A DNA stretch of 64,000 bases, taken from contig OZ017799.1 of assembly GCA_963969395.1 (NCBI GenBank), forward strand, positions 12,960,501-13,024,500. Direction: 5' to 3'. Source of the stretch: Pseudoscleropodium purum (taxonomy: Eukaryota > Streptophyta > Bryopsida > Hypnales > Brachytheciaceae). The notes beneath the pieces were generated by a model, which was given only the letters and a program-made list of their open reading frames with translations, was not told where the DNA came from and made no database searches. This document shows, piece by piece, positions 1 through 13,060 of the stretch. How positions within the stretch are numbered: the first letter of the stretch is position 1; every line of letters starts with the position of its first letter. The position numbers were made by a program, and so were the translations under genes.

Positions 1-45
1 ACTCACAAATGGAGATGTAATGAGAAATTGATTGATCAAACGTAC

Positions 46-2036
46 CTTGGGCACTGGTGGATGTAACCTCAGAGTCTCAGAAAGTGCAGCATGCAGGTAA
101 TGCATGCGGCCCAAGTTGTCATGCGTCAAATGTTCCGCCATGGACTCGAAGTCTGTGTGTTTACCGACCAAAGCGACCCCTTCCTTGTAGATTCTCTCTC
201 CAAGCTCCGGGTGATTGCACACTTCATACATAAACCATGCGAGAGTGGTGGCAGTGGTATCCCTCCCGGCCAGCAAGAAATCCACCGTCGCGTCTCGCAA
301 TTCCTTGTCGCTGTAGTTGTCCTCGGCACTCCGCGCTGTAGCCATGAACTTGGAAAGTAGATCTTCCCGGTCCTAAGGATCCAATGCAGACATGCACCGA
401 AACATAGAGTTACATCAATCCGCACATTGGACACAATGTCTATTTCATAAAATTTGTACGTGCAGCAAATTGTGATTTAAACTGCAATGAATTCCAGGGT
501 GATAGATTCAGCATGTGGAGTGCAATAGAATGTAAACCCTAAATCCTAAACTTACCAACTCGTGACCCGCGTTGTGTGCTTGTGCAATCTCCTCACGCCG
601 GTGGGCTATGACGTTGTACGCAAACTGGTTCACCTCGTCAACAGCTTTGCGGTATCGGCGCTCGGCACCGACATTCAGCAGTCTTTGAATTTGATATAGT
701 GGATCCACTAGTCGCTCAGCAAGACGGCTTTGCGCTGCATCGAAAGCTGTGGCGAACGGAACGTCAGGCAGACCAGCTGAGATTCCGCCCAGGTCCACAC
801 CGAACGCCACTTTGCAGATGCTGTCTAAAGTCATGCGCTGCGCCAAGTTCTGTACAGACGAAAACATGTGTACCAGATTTGTGAGACGTGTCGTACGTGG
901 AGTCTGAAACAAGCTTCACTACTACTGCGGAAGGCTGAAGGAACGATTTCATGGTCCGTAAGTTAAGAGCTAGCTAGCTACTGCAAATTTTGTTCCCTGC
1001 CACCGTTTTTGGCTGCAGAGATCGTCCTCTCTCTTAGTTATTTAAAATGATCTAACATGCATTCCGAAGCCTGGAGACTCATATTGGAATCCAGGTATTG
1101 CGTACCTGAAAGTCGACGGACCTCTGGTCAGCCATGGCTTGTTTCAAGGCGTTGGCGAGCTTGATTGCATCTTCTCGGAACACGGTGTTGCTGTGCTCTC
1201 GGAGCTTACGGGTTGAGAATTCTGAACTGGCAATTTTGCGGTGGCGTCGCCACGCATCTCCATCCGACATAAAAATGCCTGACCCCAAGAAATCCTCCAA
1301 TCTGAACTTGTTTGCGTCACCCTGCAGGTTCACATCGACCTAATCGTCAATTCACCGTACATTAAGGGAGATATTCCATTCACCACAACCGCAGGTGTAC
1401 CTTGAACCTTTCCCTACAAAAATCTAGAAACTTGCACCATCTACAATTTTGCACATTTATTTTTGTGGTAAGCAAATAATCACTTTCTCAAAACTAGATT
1501 AAGTCTATTCACACTTAGCACAAATCATAGCTCACCTGTATGGTGAATGGAGCCTCTAATGTACCGTTTGCTTTAAAATGGAGTCTCTACCTTAATCATG
1601 ACCTATTTCGTTTCAAAAATACAAATTTTAAGCTCCTCACCGGCTTGCAATTCTGTAAGGTTGCTGAGATCCTCACCTTACCATACTTCTGAATGTTGGT
1701 GAGGATGTATTCCACATTCGCGGGATCAACCGTGGCAATCATGTTCTGGCTGAGCGGGTACGGAGTCCTCAATCTCCACGTCTGGACATCCTCACTGAAG
1801 TAGCCCAGAAACCAGTCGTTCATTCTGTGGTAGTTCCGCCGCATCTCCACGATTGTTCCGAACACAGGCCACATCACAGGCCCTCGGCCGGACTTCTGCG
1901 CCTCTCCAAAAACCCATTGCGACACGGAAAAAACAATCACAGCTCCAACCAAAGCCGTGATCCAAAGCTTCTCATCAGCAACGTAATCCTTCACCGTAGA
2001 AGCTGCAGTCCCGTTACTCAACCCAATTGTCTCCAT
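46..2036 (-). CDS. Cytochrome P450, CYP704-like, 5' part of gene (four exons, 3' end beyond window)
   Basis: Exons on the minus strand are 2036-1677, 1339-1106, 849-556 and 372-46. All junctions are GT-AG and all introns are phase 0, giving the first 405 residues. The ATG at 2036 is the first Met in the frame. Residues 24-43 form a hydrophobic membrane anchor followed by a proline hinge near 52-60. Helix C shows WRRHR (150-154), helix I AGRDTT (331-336) and helix K E395-x-x-R398 in SETLRLHPPVP. The heme-Cys region lies past the left edge, after a donor at 45-44. The segment RMTLDSICKVAFGVDLGG resembles CYP704 more than CYP86. CYP704 enzymes are ER fatty-acid omega-hydroxylases, and some supply sporopollenin or cutin monomers. 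Substrate is inferred from family only. No disabling change is seen. Confidence 0.93.
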
Positions 2037-2267
2037 GTCCACGTACGTTCTCAATCTAGCTAGGGTACGTACTGCTGTATGTCTTCAGCTATCGAATTGG
2101 GTACGTGCAATTCCAGTCGGGAATCAAATTCTCAGAATTCTGTTGTCTAGAAACGTACACAAGGATGCGGATAGAAGCAAGCCGCAATTGCGTAAATTAC
2201 TCTACTGTAGAACGAACACTCATCAGAAATGGAATGTGCATGGAAGAGCATGAATTCTGGAGCTCTG

Positions 2268-2274
2268 TTTTATA
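2268..2274 (-). promoter_or_regulatory. TATA box of the P450 gene
   Basis: The minus strand reads CTATAAAACAGAG, a good plant TATA box, 232 bases upstream of the P450 ATG. This would give a 5' leader of roughly 200 bases. A richer-GC stretch lies just upstream at 2290-2480, as in a proximal promoter. Confidence 0.5.
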
Positions 2275-2280
2275 GGCGCA

Positions 2281-3484
2281 TGAGGAGAGACGCTAATTTT
2301 GAACAGGACGCTTTATGCCAGGCTTGGAAAGCGGGGCGGTGGCTGCCGCGAAAGCGGCTAGAAGGAACCGCGACGAATGCCCGCGACCTTCAGTCCTTTG
2401 GGATTTTTCCCTTCGAGAAGGACTACACGCGGCAGACTGAAGCGGCTCCGTCCGGTTTTTCACATGGAATGCGGCTGGGGACATTCATTAGTATTTTCGA
2501 ACCTTCTTTATGTTGAGAATAGGAAACGAAACAAAACTACAGAAGGTTGTAAAAAAAAAGGAAAAAAAAAGTAGGAAAAAAAAAAAGAGAATATATTATC
2601 GAAGGAGGTATCAATATATACCAAGTAGAGAAGATGAAATCCTTCTCTTTTACGGGTTCAAGGAATTTTAATATAATCCTTAATTATCTTTAGAACTACA
2701 ATGAACTAAAGTAGAGAGTGTATTAATAGAAGATATTTCTTTTTAACACTTTCATTACTTTATTGGGTCATGTGGCCTTTGGGAAGGGCCGAAGTGCCAA
2801 TAACCAACATTATAACCTTCACTCATTAACTTACTCCAAGGAATGAAAGTGCCCAATGAATGAATTCCAAGGAAACTATAGAAACAAAAATTGTAATTGT
2901 TTTTCATCTTGGAATCTAAATGAATTTCAAAAATGAAATTAAAAAAATTAGACAAATATCCTTTTGTGTCTATAGTAATTGGAGAACTTTTCTTCTCAAT
3001 GTGTCCAAATCTCATTCTTAATGTATTTTAGTATATCCCATTCTATCATCACTTGACATTGACCTAATAATTCTTCAAAAAATTTGGATAATATTTTGAA
3101 TTTCTCTTGAGTGAATAGGTTCATGAGTTAGGCAAAGATGCAAAGGTGATGAAGCATGCCCCAGCATTTCATAGACAAAGGAATCTTAGTTAAATCAGTT
3201 CTTTCTTACTAAAGCTTTCTTGTTGATGTGAACCTATAAGGTGATGCAAACAAATTCAAGATAGAAGATTTTGTTGAAAATAATCTCCTAAAACATTTAG
3301 AATCTTTTTTTAATTTTTTTTAAATATTTAACCTTCAATTTTTATTTTTATTTTTGAAAAATATAGCCTTTGAGTACTAGAGTTAGATTAACAAAACCCA
3401 ACATCCAAGGCAACCTAGTGGAGCAATGTCAATATGGGGAGTTGAACCAAGAACATTAAGGATTCCAATAGAAGCCCTTACCAC
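2281..3484. other. Intergenic DNA, P450 upstream region
   Basis: Promoter-proximal DNA of moderate GC to about 2480, then an A-rich tract (2550-2592) and AT-rich sequence. No supported gene, RNA or terminal repeat was seen. A short open frame at 2755-3015 has no recognisable motif. Confidence 0.6.
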
Positions 3485-3771
3485 CACCCATTTTTTTCAT
3501 TTTTTATAAAGTACCAAAGTGGTGATATAAAATGTTATAGTGGTGCCCCAAATTTCAACATTCATCTATATATTGGATAGAAAATATTACAATAACACAT
3601 ATCACATATCCCTAATTCTATTTTCATCCACAATTTGGCAATTTCATCCACAATTTTTTTTTAATTAATTTGAAGTTTTTAGGCAAACAACTTTATGGTT
3701 TTTCACCATTTTTTAGCCAAATAATTTTTTTTGAGTGCAATCTGGCTACATTTCGCCCCAAAAAAGCCGTA
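3485..3771 (+). mobile_element. Family A hAT-type MITE, copy 1
   Basis: A 287 bp AT-rich, non-coding element. The 8 bp flanks CTTACCAC (3477-3484) and CTTACCAT (3772-3779) form a 7/8 target-site duplication. It aligns throughout with the copies at 6491-6760 and 13774-14062, including the internal words CAAATTTCAACATTCATC and CCATTTTTTAGCCAAAT. The 5' terminus is degenerate; the 3' end keeps an AAAAAAGCC-type terminus. Confidence 0.75.
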
Positions 3772-3779
3772 CTTACCAT

Positions 3780-6482
3780 TTGTCCATCACCCAAGGTAGT
3801 TTAAGGTCATTTCGAACCAATTTAGAATTATTTTTCATTGACTTCTCTTGTAGAAACTCCAGCCTCTTGTTCAAAATTAGCGAGCGTCTCTCCCAAATTC
3901 AATTGTACTTTCATTGAAACTCACTGTTCCGTTCCATTTGCAAGCCCCTCATTCCCTCTTCCTCTTCACTAGGGCCAGGGAAGATTGACCCCTCTATTGC
4001 CCCATCAAAGGATAAATGTCAAAAATTAACCCCTATTTTGTGCCACTTAAATTATGTATTTCATCATGTTCCCAAAACTAATTTGGGGTCTCAAATTGCA
4101 AATATGAATTCAGAACTTGCAAATTTTATCATGTGTGGCAATAAACACATTTCAGGGTTTTTCGAAAAGGGTAAAACATGGGATAATAGAGAGGTCAATC
4201 TCCCTGGCCCTTCACTGAGCCCCTGTCCAATTCCTCTCGTGCCTTGTGCGATTTCCAGCACGCACTCCAGCTTCTTTCCAACGTGCGCGCAGCCGTCTCG
4301 ATAAGCTCTGGCCGTCCTCTTCCGGCGCCGGTTCCTTTCGTGGAAATCAATTCCGTGTCGCTGCCTCAAAGATCGAGAAATTCGGTGAAGAGTCCTTCGT
4401 TGGTGCCGTCTCGCTCGCTGGTGATATCTGCTGGCCGTGGTTTCTAGCTAGAGCTCGGTGCTGATCGATCTTCTCGCCGCTGATCTTAATTTCGTCGGGA
4501 ATCTCAAGCTCCCGAGCCTGTCGGTTGATTTTGGTTGGGTTCTTTGTCTTGATGGCCATGGGAATTTTACTCGCCTTCCGATTCGGCTTCCCTGCTTTCG
4601 TTGAACAATTAATGGCGTGCAGTGACGTCCAGCTTTTCGGAAGCTCTGCACAGTATTGATTCAATTGGTTGCACCAGGCAGCTAGCCAGCCAAAGCTAGT
4701 CGATGTGCTAGACAACCTCTGAGACCGACCGACGCTATCTGTGAATGAAGTCACAATTTGACCTAGGCCTACTACAGCAAGCAGGATAAATTCGATCTCA
4801 CATCAAGAACATCAATGAAAGCTTGAAAGACCACGATTTAAGCCAGAAAATCTTCCTTGCAGACCATTTCATTCAAAGTAATCGCGGAAAATAAGTTCCG
4901 CACAAATCTCCTTGAGCTACATCACGCCCTGTACAAAAGAGCTCCTCATTGACGGAAAACCTTCTATGCGAAGTTTCATTGAAAAGCGAAGAAAAAGTTG
5001 CTTCAAACCCCCGAATTGAGAAAAACGAACAGCGAAATTACACATTTTTTTCGAAAGAAACATCAACAAGAACTGAAATCGCAGTAAGCAATCTTATACG
5101 ACTGAATGGAAGAACGCCATAGCCATTGCCGTTGCCCCGTTTTGATCACCACCGCGTCGTGGGCTGTATTAGGGTTTCGTGATCTGCTTTGTTGTTTTTT
5201 CTTCGCTCAGCCCCCAAACCCTAAAATTTCTTGCATAATTCCCACAGCAGCCTAATCTGACCTAAAATTCCACCATTTCTTCACCAATTTTTCCCCTAAA
5301 AAAAAAGTGAACCCACACGACAAATTGTTCCTACTCCAAGTTCTATCAATTCCCTCACCAAATCTCAACCTTACCGATGCAACAACCTACTAAAGTAACC
5401 TGCAAACATCATGCATATACAAAAAGACACAAGAAAGAGAGCAAGAGAGCTCCAAACCCTAATTCATTTCTATGATTTTCTTTTTAGCACTTTATAGTTC
5501 ATATTTCACCACAATTCTTTTGCAAGCTCTCCAAAACACACATGCTTACAAAATCTTAGAAAGAAAGGGCTTGAAACTCTAATTTTGTATATGTCAACCT
5601 CCCTAATAAATTGATTCCGATGATTAATTTCATTCTACCTTAATTTACTCTTAATCCTTTAGTTTAATGTGATATGTGCTAAATTGATGCAAACCGCACT
5701 AATCTGGTGTTAAAATTCCTAAATTACTATCAAATTCCTACTTCAGTGTTTCTATTACTATTTCAATGTTCCTATTTGACTATTCTAGTATTCTAGTAGT
5801 AGTTTTAATTGCACTAATTTGTTTTATGTTTTATATATAAATTTTATGAATTTCAATTTACTTCCAAGTTCATTTCTTAATTCTAGTCTTTTGTGCTTAA
5901 TTCAATTTTTTTTTTGGCATTTTTTTTTCAATTTACTTCTACTTTCATTTTGTACTTCTCATTTTTTTTATTTACTTTTTTTTTTTTTTCTCTATTTCAG
6001 ATTCCTCATATTTGCAATTTGATTCTAATGCAATATGCCCTACCCATAGTATTTTATTTCATTTTGGTTTTGTATTTTTGTGTTTGTTATATTTTTTATT
6101 TCTTATTTAATTCTAATTCCATTTTCCTACTTAATAGTATATTGGTTTTCATTTTATCATCATTTTATAGTTTACCTAGTTTGGTTACTTTACGAAATCT
6201 TGCTTAAAGTCTTTTCAGTTTAAAACTCCTATTTTTCTCCTAAAATTTCTCCTTTGTTTTCTCCTAATAGCAATTTCTAGATTTTCACCCTAATCTCGTG
6301 AAGTTTTTATCACTATCTAATGAAAGACTCCCTCGTTGATAGTTGTGGTTTCATCTGGAGTACTAATCTTCCGAACTTGTAAATTCATTCACATTGTTTA
6401 TATTTTTGATTTTATAAAACTTTAGTAAATACTAGAGCAAAAAAATGAAAAAGAATGACAAAATCTTTCTTTTTATGAAATA
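3780..6482. other. Intergenic DNA with a GC-richer island and telo-box motifs
   Basis: Positions 4190-4760 are markedly richer in GC and CT than their surroundings. Around 5165-5225 and 5455 there are TTAGGGTTT and AAACCCTA motifs like the telo-boxes of plant housekeeping promoters. No open frame with an ATG, splice sites and a recognisable product could be built on either strand, so this may be a relic promoter/leader or an RNA gene not recognised. From 5480 to 6480 the DNA is very T-rich with no gene seen. Confidence 0.4.
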
Positions 6483-6490
6483 GTCCCCTT

Positions 6491-6760
6491 CAAGATTGTT
6501 TTTTTAATTTTTTATGAGGTGCCAAATTGGCAATATAAAATTGTACAGTGGTGCTCCAAATTTCAACATTCATTCACATATTGAATAGAAAACATCACAT
6601 TAGTATATATCACATGTCTATAATTCTATTTGGTGATTTCATATAAGATTTTTTGTAATTTAAAGTATTCTAGCAAAAAAGTTCATGTTTTGTTGCCATT
6701 TTTTAGCCAAATTAATTTTTTTGGTGCAATCTAGCATTGGAAAGCCAAAAAAAAGCCCTA
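6491..6760 (+). mobile_element. Family A hAT-type MITE, copy 2
   Basis: A 270 bp element with a perfect 8 bp target-site duplication GTCCCCTT at 6483-6490 and 6761-6768. The right end AAAAAAAAGCCCTA matches the family terminus; the left end (CAAGATTGTTTT) is degraded. The interior aligns with the copies at 3485 and 13774. It has no coding capacity. Confidence 0.82.
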
Positions 6761-6768
6761 GTCCCCTT

Positions 6769-8320
6769 CACTATCTTATTGTAGACTCACTATTGTAAGT
6801 GAAAGATAAGGAAACAATACAACAATCTCACTCTAATTTTCTAGCATAAGAAAATAGAAAAATATATATATCTAAACATTTATAACCAATTATCTAGCAA
6901 CTTATTGCAAAAACAAAAATATATTAAAGGTACTCTAATTACACATCTACTAAAACTTAAATATGGCCAATATATAGGCCAAGCAAGTAAACACTTACTT
7001 TAGCCAACAAAATATTTAATCACCATTTGATGCCCTTCTTGTCACCTAAACCAATCAAACACATGAATACATAACCAAATTCAAAAAAAACATGCATACA
7101 AAGATATAATGAAGTTTTAAATATGTTAATTATTTATTTCACATATAAAATTTGTCGTAGTGAACACTAGGATATTTGAAAATAAATCTCTAGTTCACAA
7201 TCCCTCCTTAACTTCATCTATGTCTATGCTGTTGCTCTAACAAAAACACTTGCAAAAATTTGCCTATAGTTAAAATGTGTGAAAACGCTTTCCTATACAA
7301 GCCCACCTCAATAAGTCTTTGTAAAAAATTTATAACATACCATTTGTAGAATTCACATTTAATAATGAAAGGCCTTCACTTAAATTTGTCAATTTGAAAC
7401 ATGATAAATAACAATGAAGAATCATTACAAATTTTGGATGAAAAAAAGAAACACTAATATATCTAACACATATTTAATATATGCACAAACTAAAAGCACT
7501 ACAAACAAACTTTCTATACAAGTACTATATGAAAAATTCAAATTTCCAAACTCATCCATTAAAATACATTTAACAATACCAACAACATTGCAAATGGATA
7601 CTCAACCTACTTAAAAGAAATTTAGAAAATAATTAACCTTCATTTACATACCATCACAACCCCATCATAATATATATTCTATAACCATTCACAATGCATA
7701 TGAAAGAACAAATATGACTCTACTAACCATTCTTCATCAACCATAGTTTTAAAATACATAGTCTAAATATCTTCTCTTAATATTCACCCCCTTCAAATTC
7801 ATATCAATGAAAACAAGTCCAACTAGTAATGTCACAAACATTCAATTTGTCTTGCCATTAGGTAATGCAGAGCCTCCTTTCTAACGAAGGTAATTAGTCT
7901 TAAAGTCAATTTTTGTAATTAGTTTTGAGGGGCTTTTTTAACCACAAACTTCTCATTCATCTAAACCAACGCTTGACTTTGAAAAACCACACTTTTTGAA
8001 TGATGAATTTGATGAAATTGAGGTAAATAATAAATATTTAGAAAAATATAAACAAAAATATGTTAAAAATGAATTAAGATTCTAAAGGATTAAAAATAGG
8101 TTGGAGTTCTTTCTTCTTCTTGTTTTTTGACTACTAGGGTGACACATCATTACAAAATATTTAATATTTTGTATGATATTAAAATTTGATAGATGTTTAA
8201 AATAAATATGACTTTATAATGTTATTGCAAAATTTGCTAGAATTCGTAACCTCAACCATGCCAAATTCTTGGAGCCAAAAACGAAAAAGAGAAAATGCCA
8301 CTAAAGCATTGGCTTGTGGG
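6769..8320. other. AT-rich intergenic DNA
   Basis: No gene, tRNA-like structure or terminal repeat was recognised. Open frames here are short and of A/T-driven composition. Confidence 0.55.
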
Positions 8321-8328
8321 GTTGTAAT

Positions 8329-8337
8329 TATATAAAA
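8329..8337 (+). promoter_or_regulatory. Possible TATA box of the trigger-factor-like gene
   Basis: TATATAAAA lies 128 bases before the ATG at 8465. It directly precedes an AATAAAAAT-type simple repeat (8335-8365), so the match could be composition alone. Confidence 0.3.
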
Positions 8338-8464
8338 TAAAATAATAAAAATAAAAATAAAAATGCCACTAAAACTAGCAACTGGAACTGGATAGGTTTT
8401 CGGTTTGCTTTGTCAGTTCATGTGCGAGGGAGGCACACTCTCAATTCTCCGAAGAGCTTCAACG

Positions 8465-11219
8465 ATGGCGATGGCGATGACAACAAGCGCGGCTCTTCAA
8501 CAAGCTCCTTCATCCGCAGTAAGTTTCCAATTCACCCAATTTCTGCAACTCCAGAACCCACATTCTGGGTCGTAGAATGCTCGCGATTACTCTGCACCTT
8601 ATCTTCTTTCCTAGGCCTCAATTCCACCTGCCAATCTTCGCCTTCAAGAGACTTCTTCTGGTTCAAGAATGGCGTCAAATTGGGGCTCGGCACTTGATTT
8701 TATGCTGAGCCTGTCCCGAATTTGGTGAAATACTTGAAAGGACGATGTCATTGTGCAAAGCCCACCTTTTCGATTTGTTTGTTTGAAGCCCAAAATCACG
8801 TGGATTGTCTGATTCTAATCTTTAGGTCTTGATTACTTAAAACCATTGAAGGCAACGTGGTGTTCTCCGAATTGTATAGGATTTTGTGCAGCGGTGAAGA
8901 CCTTTGGCACCGTCGTTTCTGTGGCGTGAATGTTCTGAATTGGTTATTGATGGTTGTAAGTAGAGCCTCTGTTATTGAAGTTATCTGGGTAATTACAGTA
9001 TATGATGGTACCTTGTAATGCAATTGAATTGATTGAAAGCCAAATTGCCTGCGCCTGTCTTAGCAGCTCTGGATTTCTGGAGAAGCTGGTGGATTACGCA
9101 GTAGTGCCTTTGCTTCTCCTCAATGCAGATGCGGAAGAGCTTCATCAGCGCTCTTCGGAACTCCGATCTTGAGGTAATAACAATCTTCTGGTTCAAGTGA
9201 TTGAGGGCAACCGCATCCTTCATCCAAGGTTGTGAAACGCGGTTGATCATGTCTTCCGGTTTGGGATTACCTTGGAATGTGAAATTACCTTACTTGAATT
9301 GAGCTACTCTACTTCGATTAAGATCCCATTTAGCAAGGAAGTAACCAATGCGCTTATGAACTAGTGATTGATTGGTGCACCATTTTTCTCTGGAAGTCAC
9401 TCAGTAAATATGTCTGGGTTGCATACATCACCTTACAAGATGATTTGCATCGTTATTAGTCTGATTTGTCATCTTGGTAACAGGGTCCAACGTCAAAGCC
9501 GTGTACTACCCCAACGAGGACCAGTCCAACCTCGTGCTGTTAAGTACGAATATAAATCTTCTCAAAACCCTTCTGATATCAGCCAAGGTATGTCTGTTAT
9601 TATGGGAATCCAAAGCCTTCACTTGTTTAATCTCGAACCTTGGTGTTCATTCATACTGAACAGATTCTTTTTTAGTATCGGTTGACATTTTTAGGAAATG
9701 GTGATGGGGAGTTTAATCCGTAGTGCTTTTAAGTGATTTGTTGCTATTGTTGGTGCAAACCCTCTATGTCATTACAGGGTGTCATACTTGCATTTGGAAC
9801 GTACTATGAGGTTTCTGTTCTAGTTTCTGCTCGCTCATTGTTTAGGTCATCGCGCCGTCTTCTCTAATCAAGTTTATGGCCTCAATCAAATACACTATAG
9901 ACCGAGTGTATTAGTCTTGCCTATACCAGATGAGCATGTCCTAAAAACATGTGTTGTGATGGGACAGCTCCGCTAACTACCGGCAGCAAGAGCTCATTAT
10001 CGTTAATCAAAGATGCCCGCATCGAAGCTCAACCTCCTCAAGATCAGAAGCTTCGAGTAAGAATCAGTGCCAATCGCCTTTCATTCGTTCTCTTGATTTG
10101 AATGTTCAGAGCCAGAGATTCTGAAGCACGTTACAACTGGATGATGTATTGTGTTGGTGTATTCCACGATTAAGCTTCATAGTTTCAGTGTGGATGCAAG
10201 TTTTATTTAGTACATAGGTTGGTTTGTGTTGTGGATGCAGGTGAGGGTGGATTTGTCAGGAAAAGATACGCAGAGGGCCTTTGACACCGTGGTGAGAAGT
10301 CTTGCTAAGAATGCTCCACCAGTGCCTGGGTTTCGCAAAGCAAAAGGAGGTAATATTTTCGTAGCTAAGCTCTCCAATCTTTGTGAATTACTGTGATTCC
10401 GAATGATCAATCTGACCGCAGTTCGTAGTCCTCGAATGCTTTCTACAACCTGTCCTCACCTGTTAAGAATAAATAGTGACCTGTTGGTTGGCCCCAGGGC
10501 TTCCACTAGATTGGAGGACGTAGTATGCATTTTAGAGAAACTAGTGTGCATGATACTCTCACATACCTAGGCCAAGGAGACTGAACTTGTGTGGTTTTGT
10601 CTGCGTCTCTTCCAATCTGACTACCAGGGAAAACCTCTATTGTAAGTTCTCTTCACTACGCATAGAATTCTTGAATTCTTAGAAGGCTTACCTTTCGTAA
10701 ATTCAAACTGTGCTCGTATCTAGAAGCTTGCTTCTTTTCACCGTATGGCCCATATTAAACTATGATTCCGTGTCCAATTTGACTGAGTCTGGCTCGTGAA
10801 CAGGTCCCCACAAGCGTGTTGTTGAACATGATGGGAGTGGCAAGGGTGCGAAAGTTTGTGATTGAGGAAATAGTGCGGACGGTTTTGGTTGAGTATGTTG
10901 AGAAGGTAAAATATGACTTGAATCAGGCAATTCTTTTGGGTTGCATTTCAGAAAGGGTATTTGTGTTTGCGTTACTCAGTTGATAGATTTCCCTATTGCT
11001 GATGTCCTTTTTTTCAGTTAATCAGCTGTGGCTGTTGTGGAACAGGAAGGGATTAATGCCAAGAAGAGTCTGGCAACTGACAAAACTGCCGACGAATTGA
11101 ACACTATATTTGAGCCTGGGCAAGACTTTGGTTTCGATGCTACTCTTGATCTGGAAGAAGATTCAGGTGATGCAGAGGCCAAGGCTGAACCAGCTGAATC
11201 TGAGGTCGTCAGTGCGTAA
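8465..11219 (+). CDS. Plastid trigger-factor-like protein (ribosome-binding domain only)
   Basis: Seven exons fit one frame with GT-AG introns: 8465-8518, 9484-9538, 9968-10056, 10241-10349, 10628-10641, 10804-10905 and 11046-11219. They encode 198 residues, close to the roughly 200-residue plant proteins annotated as bacterial-trigger-factor-like. Residues 1-50 are rich in Ser, Thr, Ala and Pro, as in a chloroplast transit peptide. The trigger-factor signature PVPGFRKAKGG (93-103) is the loop that docks on the large ribosomal subunit in bacteria. The C terminus is acidic. The peptidyl-prolyl isomerase and chaperone-arm domains of bacterial Tig are absent, as usual in this plant subfamily. 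A plastid ribosome-associated role in nascent-chain folding is inferred. Exons 4-7 are secure. Exons 1-3 rest on splice sites and phase agreement. Exon 5 is only 14 nt. Confidence 0.87.
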
Positions 11220-11460
11220 GCTCTCCAAGAGCTTTCTCTGATGACCATCACCTTAGAAGCTTGGCGCCCATTACTTCTCTTTCAACTCCATTGTTTGGAG
11301 AGCGGCAGAGTTTCTGTTACTCTAGCACGTCCATGGATGGTGAAGTGACTTTGGGGTTCACTTTTGGTCAAGTAGAAAGTTTAGACTCTTACGAAAACTG
11401 TGGTTTCTGCTCCAGGAAACTCAGTTCAGAAGTTGGTATGAAAAAATTCTAGCGAGCTCA
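11220..11460 (+). other. Probable 3' untranslated region of the trigger-factor-like gene
   Basis: The DNA keeps genic base composition for about 240 bases past the stop codon and then becomes AT-rich. The exact polyadenylation site cannot be placed. Confidence 0.4.
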
Positions 11461-11585
11461 TTCATAAGGAAGCTTGGTTTATTATGTCAATGCACTTTAG
11501 ACAGACACTTTATCCTTAAATTCCCCTTGATTGTTCCTACTGGGGACAAAATGAATTTTGGGTAGGCTCATGTAACCTCAATTTT

Positions 11586-11631
11586 TGATGTGATTTTCAA
11601 AAACTATTTTTTAAGATAGAAAATCACATCA
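11586..11631. repeat. Perfect 13 bp inverted repeat (hairpin)
   Basis: TGATGTGATTTTC at 11586-11598 is exactly complementary to GAAAATCACATCA at 11619-11631, with a 20-base loop. It lies just beyond the probable 3' end of the trigger-factor-like gene. It could be a 3'-end RNA structure or the remnant of a small fold-back element. Confidence 0.5.
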
Positions 11632-11784
11632 GCTTTATGGGAATAAAAATTTTATTTCAATCAAGACCCAGGAACAAAGTTATACTACAATAAGCTCTAA
11701 ACAAGGGAGACTAGGCAACCAAAAAATTCCCAAAAACTTGAAATAAAATTCTTTTTTCTTTTTCTTTTCTCATAGATTATTTTT

Positions 11785-13060
11785 ATCTACATGAAAAGCT
11801 TTGATTCATTCCATTTGGATTAGTGATGTGAAAGTTATGCAATTTCTTGTTTTACAAGCAATAATAGAAACTTTCTTGTTTCCCAAAAACTTCTTGAAAA
11901 AACACATCTAGATTCATTTTTAAACTCAATTCTTATAATTTAAAAAAAAAAAGTTTAACATGGTTAAATATGCTTGTCAAAACAATCTCACCATTAGGAT
12001 TAATGTATTTCAATTCCATCTTTACTTTTTCCTTCAATTTTGTACCAATGTCTAATCAGCAATTTTTTAAAGAATGAAAATCATCCTTTTTTTTAATTTC
12101 TTCTAAAACTTTTACTCAAATATTCAACATGAAATTAATTTTTATTCAAAATTTTTAGTGCAAAAAATTTAAATTAACCCCTCAAGGCCTAACAACTTCT
12201 TAATAATGGAGTTTTTCAATGAATTGTCCCACTTTGAAAAAAAAATTATACATAGAGGTGCTTCAATTTATTAATTTTAACCATAAAAAAATAAAGACTA
12301 TTTTATTTAGTATGTATGGAATTAATTGTGGAAAATCTTGACTATTAGATTTCTAAATTATATTAATTTTAGATGATCAACTTCTAAGCAAAAAATGCAA
12401 CTTTTGGAAAAGAAAATTTATTAGAAGATAGATAATGTTTTCAAATTATAAGAAGATGAATGAAGCCAAAACTAATCAAATCAGATCCTCCAAAGTTTTA
12501 AAAGATTTATATATGCATCTATTTTTGAAATTTAACAATTGTATTATTAGCATATTGTTTGGAACATCTTCAAAAAATATAGAATCATTCTAATTATTTT
12601 ATGTTTTTGATCACACTAGATTGAATCTTGTATTTTTAAAACTACTAAAAATACAACTTTGAAATAATTCCTTCTAGATTTAGAAATGTTAAAGAAAATG
12701 TTTTTTCCATCCCCACTATTCCTTCCATTATAAGAAAATTATAATTTCTCCCTTTATCTACAAGACTACGTATTTTGAATTAATTTTTTTTTAATTTCTC
12801 ATATTGAAATTTTGAAAATCAAAAAATGCAACAAGTATGTCAACTAATCACTCTACAAGACCCTACTGTACAAGATATTGAGATTTGTTTCACTCTACCA
12901 AGAATTTGCCATTGAAAATTTGAAAAGAACACATTGTGTTTTCTTAGTCCTTGACGGATTAAGAAGATTCAAAGTCAAGTAATCTAATCAAGAAATGTGC
13001 TCAAAAATCTACTTTATTCACTTTAAATTCAAATATCTTACAATCTACGAGGTGAAAGTT
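11785..13060 (+). repeat. Degenerate copy of dispersed repeat family R
   Basis: The start (GAAAAGCTTTGATTCATTCC) and end (CAAATATCTTACAATCTACG at 13028-13047) match, in order, words of the family R copies at 18.2-20.0 and 60.8-62.6 kb. The middle is more diverged. No coding sequence was found. Confidence 0.45.

Noticed and set aside
4246..4464. Open frame resembling a transit peptide
   Set aside because: It begins at GTG, a stop lies just upstream without any ATG, and no downstream exon could be joined.
5819..6207. Hydrophobic Phe/Leu-rich ORFs
   Set aside because: They arise from T-rich DNA and show no conserved motif.
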